Shown here: in pieces, positions 15,071-20,066 of the stretch
Position numbering within the stretch: position 1 is the first letter of the stretch
Layout: every line of letters starts with the position of its first letter
Virus record (IMG/VR): IMGVR_UViG_3300033153_004471
Coordinates: 1 to 34,450 of that record
DNA length: 34,450 bases
Reading direction: 5' to 3' (one strand)
Source of the DNA: a virus
The notes under the pieces: model-generated
Told to the model about the DNA's origin: nothing
What the model saw: the letters and a program-made list of their open reading frames with translations, nothing else
Databases searched by the model: none
Translations under genes and position numbers: made by a program

Positions 15071-15221
15071 CAGATTGCTCCTTTGATTTAGACTTCTTCT
15101 TCGACACCTTGACCTTTTCGACTAGGCCGGTAGCAATTACCCGCAAAGCCTTAGCGTCGGATAACTCCATAGTATCGCCTGCCTGTCTACCAGCCCAGTC
15201 AACTAACAGTTTGACCTTCAT
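15039..15221 (-). CDS. Small basic protein with MCP-N-terminus-like domain, copy 2
   Basis: A 60-residue protein: KVKLLVDWAGRQAGDTMELSD and AKALRVIATGLVEKV, followed by a Lys/Ser-rich tail (SKKKSKSKEQ). The first 40 residues align with the neighbour at 15218-15436 and with the N-terminus of the capsid protein (pattern L-x-W ... aG ... D(D/A)xA ... L). GGAAGGAAAG precedes the ATG. Possibly a small capsid-associated or nucleic-acid-binding protein. Confidence 0.55.
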   Translation of the reverse strand: MKVKLLVDWAGRQAGDTMELSDAKALRVIATGLVEKVKVSKKKSKSKEQSDVRTEETSGI

Positions 15222-15436
15222 AGCACTTTCCTTCGTAATGGATGTTTACGCTTAGCCTTTTTCTTAACTGCTTTAAGCTTGGCCGAAACGGGCGACGCTT
15301 CCGATTCGGGAACTGGGGCGGTAGCATCAAAGGCTATACCCTTACCGACAAGAACAGTGGCAACTTTATCCTCGACGACCACCCGTTCGCCAGGCATGTG
15401 TGGGCCCCATGCCTTTAGAAGTTTAATGTTTTTCAT
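15218..15436 (-). CDS. Small basic protein with MCP-N-terminus-like domain, copy 1
   Basis: A 72-residue protein with AGGAGGACAG ribosome site. KNIKLLKAWGPHMPGERVVV then DKVATVLVGKGIAF forms the small domain, and the tail is strongly basic (KAVKKKAKRKHPLRRKVL). Overlaps and resembles the next gene (15039-15221), giving a further tandem pair. Function not recognised. Confidence 0.55.
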   Translation of the reverse strand: MKNIKLLKAWGPHMPGERVVVEDKVATVLVGKGIAFDATAPVPESEASPVSAKLKAVKKKAKRKHPLRRKVL

Positions 15437-15451
15437 ACTGCTGTCCTCCTA

Positions 15452-16243
15452 TTAGATTAATACTCTAGTCGAGCGTGCGCCCCAGATGCTGCATTTATCG
15501 ATGTACAGGCTTCCATTCTCGGCAACCGCTGCATGGTCAAGCATGAAATAGGGCTGGAACATGGCCTCGGTTGCCGTCAGGTCGCTCATATCGAAGGTTG
15601 TAGCACCAGCCACCCTTGTCCCGTCTACGTAGAATCTAACGTCCGAGAGATTGCCGAAGTCGATGCGGAAGATATGATATTCGTCTTCAACTAGTGTTAT
15701 GCCGGTTGCCACAGCATCATTCTCATGTGCTCCAGTTGTATCATCTGATTCCACAAGCAAGGCCGCCGAACCTTGAAGCCGGAACCAGGCGCTTTCCGCC
15801 ACGGTATCTTTGTCCAGATTGTGATGTCCACACATGCCGAATACAGCCGTAGTGTTTGCCTCTGGTATAACGTGCATGGCCAGCCTACACTCAAATACAG
15901 TATCGTTATAGACCGATACGGCGGTCTGGTCGCCCCAATAAATACCCGAATCCTGGGCCTCATTGTTCCCGTCGTCTACCATGATTTCTACTACCCCGGT
16001 CGCAGCGTCCGCACCGGTCCCCGCAATTATATGCGGCGTGGTAGTAGCACCAGTGCCAACGGCCAGTATTTCCCAGGTCTCAGCGATATCCCCTACTTCC
16101 AAACCCGCATGGCCCACAAAATCATCTGTAAAATAAAAGGGTGCGTTTACGTGCACAGTTTCAAACGTAGCGGCATCGTAAAATTCCTGCATGCCGTTTA
16201 CCCATCGACACTTAATATGTGTTCCAGTAATTGCTCCAGCCAT
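15452..16243 (-). CDS. Concanavalin-A/LamG-like virion protein
   Basis: A 263-residue protein, GGAGG before the ATG. Beta-rich throughout, with DSGIYWGDQTAVSVYNDTVF, FECRLAMHVIPEAN, YHIFRIDFGNLSDVRFYVDG and a final SLYIDKCSIWGARS. These are the strand patterns of lectin-like jelly rolls that bind carbohydrate. Likely a head fibre or decoration protein given its place after the capsid genes. Confidence 0.6.
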   Translation of the reverse strand: MAGAITGTHIKCRWVNGMQEFYDAATFETVHVNAPFYFTDDFVGHAGLEVGDIAETWEILAVGTGATTTPHIIAGTGADAATGVVEIMVDDGNNEAQDSGIYWGDQTAVSVYNDTVFECRLAMHVIPEANTTAVFGMCGHHNLDKDTVAESAWFRLQGSAALLVESDDTTGAHENDAVATGITLVEDEYHIFRIDFGNLSDVRFYVDGTRVAGATTFDMSDLTATEAMFQPYFMLDHAAVAENGSLYIDKCSIWGARSTRVLI

Positions 16244-16267
16244 AGCTCCGAACCTCCTTTCATGTAG

Positions 16268-16384
16268 TTAGGTCCGACTCAGCGAAGTGGTCCGCTTTTT
16301 GCGCAACCTCTTTCTCCGCTTTGCCGAAGCTATCGCCTTATTCTTTGACATTGTCATCATCTTATCGCGGTTTTTAATTTGCAT
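16268..16384 (-). CDS. Very small basic peptide (38 aa)
   Basis: An open frame in the gap between two structural genes: MQIKNRDKMMTMSKNKAIAS followed by AKRRKRLRKKRTTSLSRT. Strongly basic, so it could bind nucleic acid or a capsid surface. The possible ribosome site (GAGACGAG) is weak. It fills an otherwise empty 150-base gap with correct orientation, which is the main support. Confidence 0.4.
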   Translation of the reverse strand: MQIKNRDKMMTMSKNKAIASAKRRKRLRKKRTTSLSRT

Positions 16385-16394
16385 GACTCGTCTC

Positions 16395-16811
16395 TTAAGT
16401 CATTGGGTCTAACATCGGGTGCTCTGCGTACCTGAATCTGTAGGCGGCTATGAATACGCAACCATAAGTTGTACCACCTATGTTGCTGGTAATCTTGAGC
16501 CACTCAAACCCGCCATCTATGTCTAGCTCCGGTGCGGTTACATTAACCGTTTCTATGCTGTTTGCTACTGCCGCAATCGTCTTGCCTGTTCCTATTGCCT
16601 TAGCATCACTATTTGCGTCGTTGTCTAGGGTGCATTGCTCTACAATGATATTTTCAGGTGCAGCCAAAGCTGCGGTATAGCAGCACACCAACACGGCGTC
16701 GTAATACTTCATGTGCACGTAATCGCCGGTGAATGGACCACCTGCCAAGTCGATAGGATGGATACACGGCTTGAGAACTACGTGCCTGGTGTGCTGCTGC
16801 GGAGTCGCCAT
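16395..16811 (-). CDS. Capsid-neighbour structural protein, paralogue B
   Basis: A 138-residue protein. The start is taken at ATG 16811 overlapping the upstream stop (TAATG). It shares CI(H/S)P(I/L)D, TGDY(V/I)HMKxYDAV, (E/Q)QCTxDxDAxxDAKA and DGGFEWL(K/E) with the gene directly upstream (16811-17245). Position right after the major capsid gene suggests a head decoration or head-associated protein; family not named. Confidence 0.65.
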   Translation of the reverse strand: MATPQQHTRHVVLKPCIHPIDLAGGPFTGDYVHMKYYDAVLVCCYTAALAAPENIIVEQCTLDNDANSDAKAIGTGKTIAAVANSIETVNVTAPELDIDGGFEWLKITSNIGGTTYGCVFIAAYRFRYAEHPMLDPMT

Positions 16812-17245
16812 TATGTAGTAGCACTCGGCATGGTGGCCCCGGCGTATCTGGCCCGGTAACATAGAGCTACGGCAGAAACCATGCTTGTTGAAGCGGCATC
16901 GTCTGTTTCTAGTTCGAGCCACTCAAAGCCGCCATCAACATCCATATCAGTCGCCACATTTACCGTAAGTACCTGAGTTGTATTCTCGTCGGTGCCATTA
17001 GTAAAAAGGCAGGTCTTCGCATTTGTGCACGCTTTGGCGTCGGCCCCGGCATCCGCGTCTTGTGTACATTGTTGGACCGTAAAATTAACATCGTCGTCCA
17101 TTTCTCCAACCATACAGACAAAAGTAACAGCGTCATAATTCTTCATGTGAATATAATCGCCGGTTTTGACGGCACCAGCATTGTCTAAGGGACTGATGCA
17201 ATGGACAACAGCTATATTTTTCTCAAGGTCTTGTAAATTAGCCAT
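16811..17245 (-). CDS. Capsid-neighbour structural protein, paralogue A
   Basis: A 144-residue protein with AGGAGG ribosome site, the first gene after the major capsid protein. Landmarks: CISPLDNAG, KTGDYIHMKNYDAVTFVCMV, VQQCTQDADAG, DVDGGFEWLELETDD. It is a tandem paralogue of 16395-16811. Decoration proteins often occupy this position, but no diagnostic motif is visible. Confidence 0.65.
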   Translation of the reverse strand: MANLQDLEKNIAVVHCISPLDNAGAVKTGDYIHMKNYDAVTFVCMVGEMDDDVNFTVQQCTQDADAGADAKACTNAKTCLFTNGTDENTTQVLTVNVATDMDVDGGFEWLELETDDAASTSMVSAVALCYRARYAGATMPSATT

Positions 17246-17281
17246 ACGTTATTCCTCCTGGGTATTATCACCCGGTTAGAT

Positions 17282-18658
17282 TTACGGTCTTCCGGCGAGT
17301 GCAATAAACGGAGACATCGTCTGTGTTGCTCCGCCGTGTATCGGGGTTAGGGTCGTCTGCCACCAAGGTTGACCATCGTAACGCAACACGAATCTGAATA
17401 CCGTCTTGTCATAATCGAAGTACAGATGCATGGAGCTTGCCGTCTGAATACCCGCGCCGGGCTTACCGCCAATAAGATACTGACTCCAGTCGACCAGAAT
17501 GATATCGCCGGTTGTGCCCAAAGCCTGGCAGTGCTCAGTTAAAATCAAGGGTAGGCCCATTAGGGTATTGTAGGGTTTGCCCGCAAGGCCATTAGCTGGC
17601 TGCCAAAGCACGGTGCCGCCCGTACCGACAGCCATGTTCAACTGAGCTAACTGCGGGAAACATCCCATATTGGCCATCCAGATAGCGTTGCCATACGACG
17701 GGGGATGTAGTCTTGAGAACATCTTAGTGATATTCGCAGCCCAGATAGTGCCCGCTGGTTGGCCGCCTTCAATAGCCTGAGTAACCAAAGCGCCTGATGC
17801 CATGATACCCAGAGCTTGGCCTACGCCAGTACCGTTGATAAAATCTTCCTCTTCGGTAAAGTTGATTGCTTGGCCGAACATGGCGTTGACAAGCGGGGGT
17901 ATCGAGATGGGGCTGTCTTCAATCAGCTCATCAGTAACATCTACCAGACCTACTAGCTTCTTGAGCGTAAGCTGCAGTCTACTGAACGTTGGCTTAGATG
18001 GCGTCTTTTGGGCGCCCTCGCCTGGCCGATAGATTACGATTCCACCAAACAACGAGCCGGAATGCGTAGATTCGGCCACGTAGGGAATCTGAATCGAATT
18101 AGTTCGCATAGGAACAAAAGTAGCCCGACTACGGATAGTAGCCGTTTCCTGCTGTTTTTGCAAAAGAGTTGCCAGAAATTCAGTAGGCACCAGGTAGCCA
18201 CCCTGTTCATCATCGCCTTCTTGCATAGTTGGTTTGCTATGGTAAAACTCCGTCCACTTCCTCATTTCCGGCGAACTATTTCTACCGTCAGGGCCTGCTT
18301 TGTAAATATCGCGTAAGAAATGGGCGAAATTGCGGAATCCACCTGTCTTGGCAAACTCAACATCATTTTCGGCCATACGAACTTCTTTGGTCTTGCCGGT
18401 CGCGCCCTCGATACCAGCGACCACTGATTCGCGTATCATGGTCCGCATCTGTTCGTCAGATAGCTTGAGCATGAAGCCTTCAGTATTCTTTGTGCCTTGT
18501 TGTTCTGCTGATTGGACTTCCATGCCTTTGTATCGCTGGGCCGTCTCATCCCAGACTAAATCCTTAGCCACAGCGTCGTCTACGTCCAGAACGGTCCCGG
18601 CGATATATTCTTTACCGCTACCCGGATCCGTCCAATTTTTTGCTAATAGTATTTGCAT
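17282..18658 (-). CDS. HK97-family major capsid protein
   Basis: A 458-residue protein, GGAGGTGAG before its ATG. Residues 1 to about 45 form a small extra domain (NWTDPGSGKEYIAGTVLDV); about 50-140 is the delta/scaffold-like region. The HK97 fold begins near GGYLVPTEFLATLLQ and includes VGLVDVTDELIEDS, EEEDFINGTGVGQALGI and LPLILTEH, ending WWQTTLTPIHGGATQTMSPF. The region before GGYLVPTEF is probably removed by the protease encoded just upstream. Confidence 0.92.
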   Translation of the reverse strand: MQILLAKNWTDPGSGKEYIAGTVLDVDDAVAKDLVWDETAQRYKGMEVQSAEQQGTKNTEGFMLKLSDEQMRTMIRESVVAGIEGATGKTKEVRMAENDVEFAKTGGFRNFAHFLRDIYKAGPDGRNSSPEMRKWTEFYHSKPTMQEGDDEQGGYLVPTEFLATLLQKQQETATIRSRATFVPMRTNSIQIPYVAESTHSGSLFGGIVIYRPGEGAQKTPSKPTFSRLQLTLKKLVGLVDVTDELIEDSPISIPPLVNAMFGQAINFTEEEDFINGTGVGQALGIMASGALVTQAIEGGQPAGTIWAANITKMFSRLHPPSYGNAIWMANMGCFPQLAQLNMAVGTGGTVLWQPANGLAGKPYNTLMGLPLILTEHCQALGTTGDIILVDWSQYLIGGKPGAGIQTASSMHLYFDYDKTVFRFVLRYDGQPWWQTTLTPIHGGATQTMSPFIALAGRP

Positions 18659-18698
18659 TGTCGCTCACCTCCAGAATAGGGATTAACCACGTCGTTAG

Positions 18699-18790
18699 AC
18701 CTGATAATCTCCAGTTCTGGCCACCCTGATAGCTCTAGGCCAGTGCGGCCCTGCTATCTCCAGGTGAGCATCAAAACCTGATATCTCTAG
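18699..18790. repeat. Four degenerate ~25-bp spaced repeats upstream of capsid gene
   Basis: On the minus strand four copies of CT(A/G)GAGATATCAGG-like sequence lie at 18790-18775, 18763-18748, 18738-18723 and 18714-18699, about 25 bases apart, filling the gap between protease and capsid genes. The spacing is near two and a half helical turns, which could suit a regulatory protein or an RNA structure. No gene is visible in the 149-base gap. Confidence 0.65.
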
Positions 18791-18807
18791 TCCATGTCAA
18801 CTTACAA

Positions 18808-20046
18808 TCAAACACGCCCCTTCGCTCGTTCTAACTCTTCACGTACTACTGTAACAACTTTTTTCCGTATGTCAAGAACATTTTTTGGAACAAATACCAC
18901 CTGCCGCACCTGGGGGACCATAATCACGCTTTTGACCTTGCTAGGCAGGCTTATTAGCTCTGTGGGTTGTTTGGCGGCCTCGAATGTACCGTCATGCTCT
19001 TTACAGTGCGCGCGGGCTTGAGTAGCCGTCCAAACCTCCTTATCGTAACGATACGCCTGTTCTTCCCACTTACTAGCGTCGTCTTTCCTCTGACAGGTTA
19101 GGACGCTATATTTCTTGCCGTCGCTCGTTCTGCTCGTCCTCCGGCAAGTCTTATATAGGTCAGGACTTTTAAGTCTGCATGAATGTTCCTGGGGATAGGG
19201 CTTACTTTCCTCTATTTCAAACAACTCCTGCCCAGGCCCCGGCCTCTCGGCCCTTCTCATCTGTCCGCCGCACTCAGGACACGCCAAATCTTTGCAGTGT
19301 TTGTCAGAACTCATTGAATACCCGCATTTAATACACTCACAATCATAAATTGCTTTCTCGCGCCCAATTCTCTCAAGCCTGCCCTTCTCGACCTCATTAA
19401 TAAAAGCCTCGTTCATATCTAGCCCAAGCTGTTTCTGAAGCTCTATGCTTAGACTAATATCTTTGCTGCAGGCCATTTGCAGAGCCTCTCTATTGCTGGG
19501 CACGGGGACCACGGAGTATTCCAATAGTTCCCACTTATCGTATATCCGCCTGGCTCCAATATATTCCGGGTGCTTCGCAAGCTCCCGGTCGTCCGGTTCG
19601 TGGCTTTCGATAGGGATAAAACCTACACTACGAGCTGGGAGAAAGCCACCCTTGATAAGAGACCATATCTCCTCGGCAAACTCCGTAGTCGCATAGATAG
19701 TCTTGGCTAATAGCCCTTGCTTAGTGGAATCTTTTTTTACCCAGGCAGAGCGACCTATCGGAGGCATCCGATAATCGTGCGCCCAGAGCACCTGCGGATT
19801 CTTCTTATAGTGCTGGAGCATTGCACCCTTGGGTAATAGTATCTCATTATCCCTATCGGTATTGGCCGTCGATATAAGCTCGATGCTGGATCGTTCCTCG
19901 CTATCCATGCCTTTAGATTCAGACACAAAACCTTTGCGAATAAATTCAAGCTCGGACGGCTTACAGCACCGTTCAATTGCAAGCTCGTCACATCGGCGCT
20001 GGTCTACCTCGCCAAGCGGTAGGCGTTCTGTGATTATCTCATTCAT
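18808..20046 (-). CDS. HK97-type prohead protease with C-terminal zinc ribbon
   Basis: A 412-residue protein. ATG 20046 is chosen because AAGGAG precedes it by six bases. The S78-type protease domain (about 50-190) shows His90 in WAHDYRMPPIG, Ser140 in LPARSVGFIP and the LLEYSVVPVPSN ending. Residues about 236-259 are a zinc ribbon (CECIKCG...CPECGG). The C-terminal domain (SCRL, then WTATQARAHCKEHDGTFE around 339-356) is an appendage seen in some phage protease proteins. The protease matures the capsid encoded next. Confidence 0.88.
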   Translation of the reverse strand: MNEIITERLPLGEVDQRRCDELAIERCCKPSELEFIRKGFVSESKGMDSEERSSIELISTANTDRDNEILLPKGAMLQHYKKNPQVLWAHDYRMPPIGRSAWVKKDSTKQGLLAKTIYATTEFAEEIWSLIKGGFLPARSVGFIPIESHEPDDRELAKHPEYIGARRIYDKWELLEYSVVPVPSNREALQMACSKDISLSIELQKQLGLDMNEAFINEVEKGRLERIGREKAIYDCECIKCGYSMSSDKHCKDLACPECGGQMRRAERPGPGQELFEIEESKPYPQEHSCRLKSPDLYKTCRRTSRTSDGKKYSVLTCQRKDDASKWEEQAYRYDKEVWTATQARAHCKEHDGTFEAAKQPTELISLPSKVKSVIMVPQVRQVVFVPKNVLDIRKKVVTVVREELERAKGRV

Positions 20047-20066
20047 GGTCAACTCCTTGTAACATA

